DNA of 8,686 bases from an uncultured Prevotella sp. (GTDB taxonomy: Bacteria > Bacteroidota > Bacteroidia > Bacteroidales > Bacteroidaceae), in the NCBI GenBank assembly GCA_900553595.1, contig USEC01000058.1:1-8686 (forward strand), given 5' to 3'. Position 1 is the stretch's first letter, and every line of letters starts with the position of its first letter. The notes beneath the pieces are model-generated. The model saw only the letters and a program-made list of their open reading frames with translations, was not told where the DNA came from and made no database searches. Of this stretch, positions 1 to 6,994 are shown piece after piece. The translations under genes and the position numbers were made by a program.

Positions 1-23
1 TTCAGAATTATGAATTGCATAAT

Positions 24-178
24 AGGAGGTCGAGCGTCCCGCTCGACAACACTGAGCAAGTAGGTTGAAAGGTTCGATATCGGGTTTTTATGATGATGCG
101 GTGCTGTGTTGTAATGCGTTGCGGTTCAATGCGGTTGCGGGTTTGGGTGGTGTTGTCGAGCGGGACGCTCGACCTCCT
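24..178. repeat. Inverted pair of GGAG-palindrome (REP/REPIN-like) elements
   Basis: Bases 24-52 and 150-178 are perfect 29-bp inverted copies. Each contains an 8-bp palindrome, GTCGAGCG/CGCTCGAC, around a 3-nt loop (29-47 and 155-173). On the strand where the palindrome is read away from the unit's outer end, GGAG lies immediately 5' of it (25-28, and the complement of 174-177). A GTAG or GGAG tetranucleotide next to a small hairpin is the known signature of bacterial REP sequences moved by RAYT (Y1 transposase) enzymes, and two inverted REPs make a REPIN. Calling these REPIN-like is inference from structure. No RAYT gene is in the window. A third copy lies at 8389-8417. Confidence 0.6.
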
Positions 179-235
179 GTCTGCCAATTCATAACTGGCT
201 TTGCGACAAACCCTTCTGTCAGTCAAAGCATACGG

Positions 236-265
236 CTTAACTCCTGAATTCTTAACTCCTGCATT
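236..265 (+). repeat. 15-nt tandem duplication
   Basis: Two adjacent 15-nt units, CTTAACTCCTGAATT and CTTAACTCCTGCATT, differ at one base. They lie in non-coding DNA and no function is evident. Confidence 0.8.
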
Positions 266-334
266 CTAAAAACCAAACTTCTGTCTCCTCAAATCTCTAA
301 CCCCTTGATTTTCAGTGTCAATCCATGCGTTTAA

Positions 335-422
335 AAAACAAGCCTTCTTTGCACTCAAAAGAAGGCTTCTTTACACTCCAAACAAGGCTTGTTTTCACTG
401 CAAAGAAGTCTTGTTTTCAAAC
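335..422. repeat. 22-nt tandem repeat with strong hairpin potential
   Basis: Three full units and one partial unit begin near 342, 365, 387 and 409. Their shared pattern is GCTTsTTTnCACTsmAAAsAAG, with s = C/G and m = A/C. Because each unit starts and ends with partly complementary sequence, several hairpins are possible. The best is an 11-bp perfect stem, 340-350 with 358-368, around a 7-nt loop. A second inverted pair, 335-346 with 384-395, has 12-bp perfect arms. The hairpin is followed by pyrimidine-rich DNA and could end transcription from upstream, but this is not proven. A 24/28 match to the first unit lies at 6750-6777, so this is an interspersed family rather than a local expansion. 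Confidence 0.7.
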
Positions 423-517
423 CGACTGAATTGTGTCGTTTTTGTCGAATCATTAAGATTTTGTTGCGGAAACGAACATTTTTCAACTAAAAATGAAACT
501 TTTAGAAAAAGATATGT

Positions 518-525
518 TATTTTTG
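518..525 (+). promoter_or_regulatory. Bacteroidetes -7 promoter element for glsA
   Basis: TATTTTTG matches the TAnnTTTG consensus of the Bacteroidetes primary sigma factor and lies 22 bases before the glsA start. Transcription would begin around 531-533, leaving a very short leader. No clear TTTG -33 box is present at the usual spacing; the nearest candidate is a T-rich stretch near 500, so only the -7 half is well supported. Confidence 0.6.
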
Positions 526-547
526 CAGTGCATTAGCAGAAGAAAGC

Positions 548-1384
548 ATGAACGAGATAACAGAGAAGACCATCGACATCGACAGGATATTGCAAAGCAA
601 AATGGGGAAGAAGGCGCGTTATGTGCCGCGTTTCCTCACGGCATGGCTCAAGAGGATTATCCATCAGGACCAGGTGAACGCGTTCATTTGGGAGAACCGC
701 CATCTCACTGGCGTAGAATGGCTTGAGGCGTGTGTGCGATACCTTAGGATGGACATCGAGATAGTGGGCAAGGAGAACCTGCCCCCCGCCGACGACGGAC
801 GCCTCTACACCTTCGTTTCCAACCACCCTCTGGGCGGTCAGGACGGAGTGGCCCTCGGTGCCGTGATAGGGCGGCATTACGACGGACGCTTCCGCTATCT
901 CGTGAACGACCTGCTCATGAATCTGCCCGGACTCGCACCCGTGTGCATCGGCATCAACAAGACGGGGCGCAACAGCCGCGACTTCCCACGCATGGTGGAG
1001 GCAGGATTCAGCGGCGACAACCACATACTCATGTTCCCCGCCGGACTCAACAGCCGCCGCCAACCCGACGGTAGCATACACGACATAGCATGGAAAAAGA
1101 CATTCATCGCCAAGAGCGTTGAGCATCAGCGCGATGTGGTGCCCATCCACTTCAGCGGCTGCAACAGTCGCCGCTTCTACCGCATAGCACGCTTCAGCGA
1201 CCGCTTCCTGCCCTTCAACCTCGCCATGATTTTCCTCGTGGACGAGATGTACCGCAACGTGGGAAAGCACTTCACCATACACATAGGCAAGCCCATTCCG
1301 TGGCAGACCTTCGACCGCTCGCGCACACAGGCAGAGTGGGCGCAGTGGGTGGAGGACAGAGTCTATGAGCTGCCGAAAGGTTAG
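548..1384 (+). CDS. glsA: Glycine-lipid O-acyltransferase (GlsA-like)
   Basis: This 278-aa protein belongs to the lysophospholipid-acyltransferase superfamily (PlsC-like, hemolysin-type branch). The catalytic block reads NHPLGGQDG at residues 92-100. His93 and Asp99 stand in for the His/Asp of the usual HX4D motif, with the one-residue longer spacing I recall from the HPxGGxD branch. FPAG at 163-166 corresponds to the FPEG substrate-binding block, and VVPI at 197-200 to the last conserved block. There is no signal peptide, so the enzyme probably works on the inner face of the cytoplasmic membrane. In Bacteroides, GlsA O-acylates the N-acyl-glycine made by GlsB. The adjacent GlsB-like gene makes this role much more likely than a general phospholipid role. 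The start follows the -7 element at 518-525 closely. Function is inferred from family and pairing. Confidence 0.75.
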   Translation: MNEITEKTIDIDRILQSKMGKKARYVPRFLTAWLKRIIHQDQVNAFIWENRHLTGVEWLEACVRYLRMDIEIVGKENLPPADDGRLYTFVSNHPLGGQDGVALGAVIGRHYDGRFRYLVNDLLMNLPGLAPVCIGINKTGRNSRDFPRMVEAGFSGDNHILMFPAGLNSRRQPDGSIHDIAWKKTFIAKSVEHQRDVVPIHFSGCNSRRFYRIARFSDRFLPFNLAMIFLVDEMYRNVGKHFTIHIGKPIPWQTFDRSRTQAEWAQWVEDRVYELPKG

Positions 1385-1484
1385 AACCGCGCACCCATGC
1401 CGTCGCCAAGGGATTGTAGAGCCACTCCCCCTCCGGCATCACCGCAAGATTGAAAAGAAAAACAGACAAGAGATTACAATAACA

Positions 1485-2477
1485 ATGGAAGAGCCAATCA
1501 TCGCACCCATTAGCAAAGAGATACTGAAAAGCGAACTCACGCCGGAGCGACAGCTCCGTATGACCAACAAAAGCCACAACGAAATCTACGTCGTGACAGC
1601 CCACAACGCGCCCAACGTGATGCGCGAGATAGGCCGTCTGCGCGAGATAGCCTTCCGCGAAGCCGGTGGAGGCACGGGGAAGGAGATGGACATCGACGAG
1701 TTCGACACCTGCGAGAACTGCTACAAGCAGCTCATCGTGTGGAATCCCGAAGCCGAAGAGATAATCGGAGGCTACCGCTATATGCTCGGAAGCGACTGGC
1801 AGCTCGACGGCAACAGGCAGCCGAAGCTCGCCACAAGCCACATGTTCCACTTCTCCGACCGCTTCATCAGCGACTACATGCCATACACCGTGGAACTGGG
1901 ACGCTCCTTCGTGACACTCGAATACCAGAGCACACGCCGCGGCGCGAAGAGCCTCTTCGCTCTCGACAACCTCTGGGACGGACTCGGAGCACTCACCGTC
2001 ATCAAGCCGGAAGTGAAGTACTTCTTCGGAAAAATGACGATGTACCCGTCGTACATACGCCGCGGACGCGACATGATACTCTATTTCCTCAAGAAGCATT
2101 TCGACGACAAGGAGCACCTTATAATACCGCTCAAGCCGCTCAAGATAGAGACACCCGAAAGCGAACTCGCCGCCCTCTTCTCGAAGGACGACTTCCGTGA
2201 GGATTACAAGATACTCAATACCGAAATCCGCAAGCTCGGATACAACATCCCGCCACTCGTCAATGCCTACATGAGCCTCAGTCCGACGATGAAGCTCTTC
2301 GGTACCGCCATCAACTACGGATTCGGCGATGTGGAGGAAACGGGCATACTCATTGCCGTCGATGAAATACTCGAAAGCAAGCGGGTGCGCCACATCGATT
2401 CCTACATAAAGGAGCATCCCGAAGCAATGCAGATAACAAGTGGGGCGAACAACGTGATTTACCGCGAAAAGCCCTAA
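1485..2477 (+). CDS. glsB: Glycine N-acyltransferase (GlsB-like, hemolysin/GNAT family)
   Basis: This 330-aa protein looks like the hemolysin-type GNAT acyltransferases (Acetyltransf_5), the family of OlsB and of Bacteroides GlsB. Typical stretches are LREIAFREAGGGTGKEMDID (residues 52-71), the IIGGYRYMLG strand (93-102) and VELGRSFV (136-143). GlsB transfers a 3-hydroxyacyl group to glycine, giving an N-acyl-glycine (commendamide-type) intermediate for GlsA. I placed the start at the ATG at 1485 (MEEPIIAPIS), which follows an A-rich stretch. An in-frame ATG at 1365 would add 40 residues that overlap glsA and look like translated non-coding DNA, with many Arg, His and Pro and no family resemblance. 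The 100-bp gap after glsA contains no TAnnTTTG element, so co-transcription is likely. Third positions are strongly G/C, as in glsA. Confidence 0.75.
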   Translation: MEEPIIAPISKEILKSELTPERQLRMTNKSHNEIYVVTAHNAPNVMREIGRLREIAFREAGGGTGKEMDIDEFDTCENCYKQLIVWNPEAEEIIGGYRYMLGSDWQLDGNRQPKLATSHMFHFSDRFISDYMPYTVELGRSFVTLEYQSTRRGAKSLFALDNLWDGLGALTVIKPEVKYFFGKMTMYPSYIRRGRDMILYFLKKHFDDKEHLIIPLKPLKIETPESELAALFSKDDFREDYKILNTEIRKLGYNIPPLVNAYMSLSPTMKLFGTAINYGFGDVEETGILIAVDEILESKRVRHIDSYIKEHPEAMQITSGANNVIYREKP

Positions 2478-2480
2478 TCT

Positions 2481-2625
2481 GTCTTAGAAAGACTTAAAAA
2501 GGCTTAGAAAATGCTTAGAAAGGCTTAGTCAGGCATAAAAAGGCTTAGATAATGCTTAGCCAGGCTTAGTCAGCCTTAAAAAAGGCTTAGTCAGGCTTAG
2601 AAAGGCTTAGTCAGTCTTAGAAAAA
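2481..2625 (+). repeat. Tandem array of 14 units of about 10 nt (GGCTTAGnnn)
   Basis: Directly after the glsB stop codon lie 14 head-to-tail units. The core is GGCTTAG followed by AAA or TCA. Variants include GTCTTAGAAA, GGCATAAAAA and TGCTTAGCCA. Most units are exactly 10 nt, three are 11 nt, and the mean is close to one DNA helical turn. Every reading frame is stop-rich or low-complexity, so the array is not coding. The frequent TTA and A-tract steps would recur on one face of the helix. Bent DNA, a multi-site protein target or a simple slippage expansion are all possible, and nothing here decides between them. Confidence 0.85.
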
Positions 2626-2687
2626 TCACGACACCCCTCACACCAATCTTACCGGACTCACATTTTATAACTAAAAACTATAGTGAC

Positions 2688-4523
2688 ATGAAAATCAGAT
2701 TATTGGCATCGGCAGTAGCTGCCGTGGCTATGCTTTTCACAACCTCAACGGCTGCAAAAGCACAGCAGACACCGCGACTGGAATACCCGCGTCCGCAGTT
2801 TGAACGCGCCGCATGGGTGAACCTCAACGGCACATGGACCTACTCTTTCGACTTCGGAAAGACAGGAAAGGAAAAGAACTGGCAGAACCAGAAGGCTTTC
2901 GACGGAAAGATTCTCGTACCGTTCTGCCCCGAAAGTTCGCTCTCCGGCGTTCAGCACACCGACTTCATCAACAGCATTTGGTATCAGCGCAGCATCAGTA
3001 TCCCTGCCGCATGGGACGGAAAGAAAATCCTCCTCAACTTCGGCGCAGTAGATTATGAAGCCCATGTCTATATCGACGGAAAGCTGGTACGCCTACACAA
3101 CGGCTCAGGCTCATCGTTCAGCTGCGACATCACACGCTATGTCAAGGCCGGACAAAGCCACAACCTCGTCGTACAGGTGAACGACGACCTCCGCAGCGGT
3201 ATGCAACCAGGCGGAAAGCAGAGCACACGCCTCAACTCCTACGCCTGCTCCTACACCCGCACGACGGGCATCTGGCAGACAGTGTGGATGGAAGCTGTCG
3301 ATAAGGAAGGCCTGAAGAGCGTCTTCGCAGTGCCCGACATCGACCAGAAGCAGCTCGTGATACACCCGCAGTTCTATGCCGAGAACGCCGGCAACCGCCT
3401 CGTCGTGACACTCTTCGACGGCAAAAAGGCAGTGGCAAAGGCAAGCGTGGTGTGCGGCAACAACTCCGTCGTAGTGCTGCCGGTGAAGAACATGAAACTC
3501 TGGAGTCCCGAATCGCCCTTCCTCTACGATGTGAAATACCAGGTGGTGAAAGGCGGTAAGGTTATCGACGAGGTGAACTCATACGCAGGTATGCGCAAGG
3601 TGCATCTCGCCAACGGCTACTTCTACCTCAACAACAAACCCTACTACCAGCGTCTCGTGCTCGATCAGGGCTTCTATCCCGACGGCATCTGGACAGCACC
3701 CACCGATGCTGCCCTGAAGAAGGACATAGAACTCGCCAAGGCTGTGGGCTTCAACGGAGCGCGTCTGCACCAGAAGAGCTTCGAGGAACGCTACTATTAC
3801 TGGGCCGACAAGCTGGGTTACCTCACATGGGGAGAGAGCGCGAGCTGGGAACTCAACTGGAACAACAACGAGGCATGCGGCAACTTCATCAACGAATGGG
3901 CTGAACTCGTGGAGCGCGACCGCAACCATCCGTCGCTTGTGACATGGACTCCGCTCAACGAGACATGGCGTCTCACCAACCCCGAAGTATATACCCGCTT
4001 CGTGCAGAACCTCTATCAGCAGACAAGAGCACTCGACGGCACACGACCCGTGAACGATGCCAGCGGCGACGCACACATCGTCACCGACATCTGGACCGTG
4101 CACAACTACGAGCGCGACCCGCAGAAACTCGTCCAGGACTTCACCTTCGAACACGGAAAGGAACCTTACCGCAACGTGCGCGACCAGGATTGGCTCGCAA
4201 AGTATGAGGGACAACCCTACATGCTCGACGAGTTCGGAGGCCTGCCCTGGATTAAGGAGTCGGAACGCAGCACATCATGGGGCTACGGAAACAACATCGA
4301 CAACATAGAAGACTTCTACTCAATCCTCCGCAAGGAAGTGGAGGCCATCAAGAGCTGCAAGCACATCACCGGCTTCTGCTACACCCAGATAACCGATGTT
4401 GAGCAGGAGAAGAACGGAATATACAACTACGACCGCACACCGAAGTTCGACACAAAGCGCATCAAGGAAATCTTCGAGCTCATCCCGTCGAACATCGAAA
4501 AGGTGGAGGATCTGAGCTACTAA
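2688..4523 (+). CDS. Secreted glycoside hydrolase family 2 enzyme
   Basis: This 611-aa protein has a Sec signal peptide (residues 1-25, likely cleaved after AKA). The three GH2 domains follow in order: a jelly-roll sugar-binding domain at about 35-200, an Ig-like domain at about 205-305, and a TIM barrel at about 310-600. The barrel carries the RNHPS block (412-416), the acid/base glutamate in TWTPLNETW (Glu425) and the nucleophile in YMLDEFGG (Glu515), so the active site looks intact. GH2 includes beta-galactosidases, beta-glucuronidases, beta-mannosidases and alpha-L-arabinopyranosidases; the sequence does not let me choose. At 611 residues it is a short GH2 without the extra C-terminal domains of LacZ. 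The protein is probably periplasmic. I see no TAnnTTTG promoter directly upstream. The GH127-type gene downstream suggests a shared plant-glycan substrate. Confidence 0.9.
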   Translation: MKIRLLASAVAAVAMLFTTSTAAKAQQTPRLEYPRPQFERAAWVNLNGTWTYSFDFGKTGKEKNWQNQKAFDGKILVPFCPESSLSGVQHTDFINSIWYQRSISIPAAWDGKKILLNFGAVDYEAHVYIDGKLVRLHNGSGSSFSCDITRYVKAGQSHNLVVQVNDDLRSGMQPGGKQSTRLNSYACSYTRTTGIWQTVWMEAVDKEGLKSVFAVPDIDQKQLVIHPQFYAENAGNRLVVTLFDGKKAVAKASVVCGNNSVVVLPVKNMKLWSPESPFLYDVKYQVVKGGKVIDEVNSYAGMRKVHLANGYFYLNNKPYYQRLVLDQGFYPDGIWTAPTDAALKKDIELAKAVGFNGARLHQKSFEERYYYWADKLGYLTWGESASWELNWNNNEACGNFINEWAELVERDRNHPSLVTWTPLNETWRLTNPEVYTRFVQNLYQQTRALDGTRPVNDASGDAHIVTDIWTVHNYERDPQKLVQDFTFEHGKEPYRNVRDQDWLAKYEGQPYMLDEFGGLPWIKESERSTSWGYGNNIDNIEDFYSILRKEVEAIKSCKHITGFCYTQITDVEQEKNGIYNYDRTPKFDTKRIKEIFELIPSNIEKVEDLSY

Positions 4524-4820
4524 GCACGGCTCCGTATTACGACAAGCCAGGGAAGCTGAAGGAGTAAGTGGACGCAATGCCTATGCTCCGCCTGCCACGA
4601 CGCAGGACATGGAGCATAGGCTGTGCCTCGCAGCTTGCAGAGCAGGCTCTCACCCTTCCGCTTCTTTGGCTTTTTCTTTTTCGACACTCCCTTCGTCTTC
4701 TTGATGGCGACTTCCCGGATGCTTGCCATCGCCTGCATGGATCCGCGTCATTACATACGGAAACAGGCTGCCGCAGACACTGCCATGCCCCGTATTCTCA
4801 TAAAGGAAAAACATAAGACA
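4524..4820. other. Intergenic spacer between the two glycoside hydrolase genes
   Basis: These 297 bases hold a long imperfect hairpin near the start (4579-4621), a pyrimidine-rich run at about 4657-4686, and no recognisable Bacteroidetes promoter. On the minus strand, 4520-4738 is open for 72 codons and encodes a very lysine-rich segment. I could not identify it and list it only as a finding. Confidence 0.6.
4579..4621. repeat. Nested inverted repeat downstream of the GH2 gene
   Basis: The outer stem is a perfect 11-bp match, GCCTATGCTCC (4579-4589) with GGAGCATAGGC (4611-4621). An inner 5-bp stem, CCTGC (4591-4595) with GCAGG (4602-4606), closes a 6-nt loop. It lies 56 bases after the GH2 stop. 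No T-run follows directly, so it is not a textbook intrinsic terminator. It could protect the upstream mRNA's 3' end or attenuate read-through into the next gene. Confidence 0.65.
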
Positions 4821-6689
4821 ATGAAAAACATCATTCTCGGAGCAATGGCATTGCTCTCCACAACATGCGCCACGGCACAGACTTTCGCCGACGGCGGCAT
4901 ACAGATAAAGATAAGAAACCACATCGGACGGCGTATCGACACTTGCATAGAACGCCGTGTGAAGGCGCAGGACACCGACGAACTCATAGCCCCCTTCCGC
5001 CAATACACCGAGGGAGGAGGCTGGCAGATGGAGTTCATCGGCAAGTGGATGCTCGGAGCCTGCGCCTCGTATGCCTACTCGCACGATGCCGCTTTGCGCG
5101 ACAATATAAGCGATGCCGCCCGAAAACTCATGGCTACCCAGGCTGCCGACGGCTACATTGGCAACTACAAGGCCTCCGACCGCCTCACCAATTGGGATAT
5201 ATGGGGACGCAAGTATGTCGCGCTCGGACTCCTTGCCTACTACAAACTCTCCGCCGACAGCCATGCCCTCACTGCCGTCGGCAGGCTCATCGACTCGCTG
5301 ATGCACGACCTCGACGCCACCGGCACCGACATTGCCGCCACCGGCAACTACTTCGGCATGGCGAGTTGCTCCGTACTCGAACCCGTGGTTTACCTCTATA
5401 AGGCCACGGGAGAGAAGCGTTATCTCGACTTCGCACGCAGCATCGTGACGAGCATCGAGCGCGACGGGCATGCACAGCTCATAGCGAAAGCCCTCGACGG
5501 AGTGCCCGTCTATCGCCGTTCGGCCTATCCCAAGTCGTGGTGGAGCTATGAGAACGGACAGAAGGCCTACGAGATGATGTCGTGCTACGAGGGACTTGTG
5601 GAACTGGGCAATGTCCTGCACGACCCGCTCTATCTGCAAGTTGCTGAGCGGACAGCGGCAAGCATCATCGAAAACGAGATAAACATCGCCGGCTCGGGAG
5701 CCGCCTTCGAGTGCTGGTATGAGGGAAAGAAAAACCAGATACTGCCCGCCTATCACACAATGGAGACCTGCGTCACATTCACATGGATGCAGTTCTGCGC
5801 CCGTCTGCTGCGCAATACGGGCAACAGCATGTATGCCGACACCTTCGAACGCACCATGTACAACGCCCTGATGGCGTCGATGCGCAGCGACGGAGGCCAG
5901 ATTTCCAAATACAGTCCGCTTGAAGGACGGCGCGTAGAGGGCGAGAACCAGTGCGGACTTCACATCAACTGCTGCAATGCCAACGGTCCGCGCGGCTTCG
6001 CCTTGATTCCGCAGACAGCCTATACCGTGCGTGACAGCCGCATAGACGTGAACCTCTACCTCGACTCCGAAGCCTCCCTGCGGATGGGGAAGAACCTTGT
6101 CGGAATCGACATGCAGACACGCTATCCGCTCGACGGCAAGGTGCATCTCGTCGTGAATCCGCGCCGCAGCGAGGCGTTCGCCATAGCCCTGCGCATCCCA
6201 TCATGGGTGGATTCCGGCTTTACGGTGCTCCTCAACGGCGTGGAGCAGCCCTGCCTGCACAAGGGAGGCTACCTAGTCATGGAACGGAAGTGGGCGAAGG
6301 GCGACATCATCGACATCGACTTCCGCCTGAAAACCAAGGTGCAGACATTCAACCACCATCAGGCCGTCACGCACGGACCGCTTGTCTTCGCACGCGACAG
6401 CCGCTTTGCCGACGGCGATGTGGACGAGTGTGCCGTGGTGAAGTGCGATGCCGACGGCACCGTTGAGGCCCGCCTCACCGACACCGACGACTCCTCATTC
6501 GCTTGGATCACAATGGAAGTGCCGGCAGTTCTGGGCACCGACCTCGAAGGCGACGACAACAAGGCAGTGCGATGGGTGAAGTTCTGCGACTTCGCCTCGG
6601 CAGGAAACGACTGGAACAAAGGCTGCCGTTACCGCGTGTGGATACCCAAGACGCTGCACCAGATGTCGGAACCCTACCACAAGTATTGA
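4821..6689 (+). CDS. Secreted GH127-type glycoside hydrolase (beta-L-arabinofuranosidase-like)
   Basis: This 622-aa protein belongs to the PF07944 (former DUF1680) superfamily, whose characterized members are zinc-dependent beta-L-arabinofuranosidases such as HypBA1. An alpha/alpha-barrel spans about residues 30-400 and beta-sandwich domains follow. METC (Glu315, Cys317) and NCCN (Cys384, Cys385) match the Glu-x-Cys and Cys-Cys zinc/nucleophile site of HypBA1, and Cys384 would be the nucleophile. The likely acid/base is Glu301 in CWYEGKKNQ, although its spacing to METC is two residues shorter than in HypBA1. Residues 1-19 form a signal peptide (cut after ATA). I chose the ATG at 4821 over an in-frame ATG at 4623, because only 4821 puts the signal peptide at the N-terminus and the extra 66 residues are spurious. 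Likely substrate: beta-L-arabinofuranosyl groups on plant glycoproteins or pectin, which is inference. Confidence 0.85.
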   Translation: MKNIILGAMALLSTTCATAQTFADGGIQIKIRNHIGRRIDTCIERRVKAQDTDELIAPFRQYTEGGGWQMEFIGKWMLGACASYAYSHDAALRDNISDAARKLMATQAADGYIGNYKASDRLTNWDIWGRKYVALGLLAYYKLSADSHALTAVGRLIDSLMHDLDATGTDIAATGNYFGMASCSVLEPVVYLYKATGEKRYLDFARSIVTSIERDGHAQLIAKALDGVPVYRRSAYPKSWWSYENGQKAYEMMSCYEGLVELGNVLHDPLYLQVAERTAASIIENEINIAGSGAAFECWYEGKKNQILPAYHTMETCVTFTWMQFCARLLRNTGNSMYADTFERTMYNALMASMRSDGGQISKYSPLEGRRVEGENQCGLHINCCNANGPRGFALIPQTAYTVRDSRIDVNLYLDSEASLRMGKNLVGIDMQTRYPLDGKVHLVVNPRRSEAFAIALRIPSWVDSGFTVLLNGVEQPCLHKGGYLVMERKWAKGDIIDIDFRLKTKVQTFNHHQAVTHGPLVFARDSRFADGDVDECAVVKCDADGTVEARLTDTDDSSFAWITMEVPAVLGTDLEGDDNKAVRWVKFCDFASAGNDWNKGCRYRVWIPKTLHQMSEPYHKY

Positions 6690-6749
6690 TGCTTTTATAA
6701 CTGGCATAAATCCAGTGAGTTAGCTGACGAGTACATTCCAGTTTGGAGA

Positions 6750-6777
6750 CAAGCCTTGTTTGTAGTGAAAAGAAGGC
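6750..6777 (+). repeat. Dispersed copy of the 22-nt repeat family
   Basis: The stretch beginning CAAGCCTTGTTTG matches the unit at 339-366 at 24 of 28 positions, with three of the four differences being C/G swaps. Here it occurs once and its inner stem is degraded. It shows that the repeat at 335-422 belongs to an interspersed family. Confidence 0.6.
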
Positions 6778-6783
6778 CCTGCG

Positions 6784-6828
6784 CGCCTACAGCCGCCAGC
6801 GCCGCCTTCATCGCCTACGCCGCCAGCG
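6784..6828 (+). repeat. GC-rich 17-nt direct repeat
   Basis: CGCCTACAGCCGCCAGCG (6784-6801) recurs at 6812-6828 as the same sequence minus one A. The two copies start 28 bases apart, in DNA far more GC-rich than its surroundings. No function is evident. Confidence 0.65.
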
Positions 6829-6873
6829 GAGGGAACTCGGAAATGCCGGCAAGGCAGGTGTGGGCGGAGTCTG

Positions 6874-6994
6874 ACTTCCGCTAACTCCTTGTTGCATATC
6901 GTTCGACAACAAGGAGTTATCGGAAGTTAATCCGTCTGCGACGGATGGAAGTTATCGGACATTACCACTGTTTGTAGCAAGTTCTGCTAAGTTT
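6874..6994. repeat. Fold-back repeat, copy A
   Basis: Bases 6874-6894 and 6907-6927 are 21-nt inverted arms (20 of 21 pair, C/T mismatch at 6881/6920) around a 12-nt loop, so the DNA or RNA would form a stable hairpin. The right arm runs into a segment, 6913-6985, that recurs almost unchanged at 8180-8260 (copy B). It includes the identical stretches CGGATGGAAGTT and ATCGGACATTACCACTGTTT. The hairpin also lies about 185 bases after the GH127-type stop and could block transcripts from that side. Confidence 0.75.

Larger units (their letters stand above)
1..547. other. Repeat-rich intergenic region upstream of glsA
   Basis: I see no convincing gene here. The short open frames (up to 77 codons) lack the GC-rich third positions of the genes downstream and overlap repeats. 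The region holds an inverted pair of GGAG-palindrome elements, a 15-nt tandem duplication, a 22-nt tandem repeat with a hairpin, and, just before glsA, a Bacteroidetes-type -7 element. Each is listed separately. The window starts inside this region, so the upstream gene is not visible. Confidence 0.75.

Noticed and set aside
24..178. Invertible promoter flanked by inverted repeats
   Set aside because: The 97-bp segment between the repeats has no TAnnTTTG element on the + strand as read, no adjacent recombinase gene is visible, and a lone third copy at 8389 fits a dispersed repeat better.
1365..1484. N-terminal extension of GlsB from the ATG at 1365
   Set aside because: The 40 extra residues overlap glsA and look like translated spacer; the family-like protein begins at 1485.
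2481..2625. Possible CRISPR array
   Set aside because: The units are about 10 nt, contiguous and degenerate, with no unique spacers of usual length and no cas genes nearby.
4623..4820. N-terminal extension of the GH127-type protein from the ATG at 4623
   Set aside because: It would bury the signal peptide 66 residues into the protein, and the extension runs through a hairpin and a pyrimidine tract.
4650..6146. 498-codon open frame on the minus strand
   Set aside because: It lies antisense to the GH127-type gene and its composition is explained by that gene's GC-rich third positions. The plus-strand frame carries the conserved motifs. The same reasoning removes the 381-codon minus-strand frame at 1272-2417.
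6700..6716. Intrinsic terminator after the GH127-type gene
   Set aside because: The ACTGG/CCAGT stem is only 5 bp and no T-run follows.
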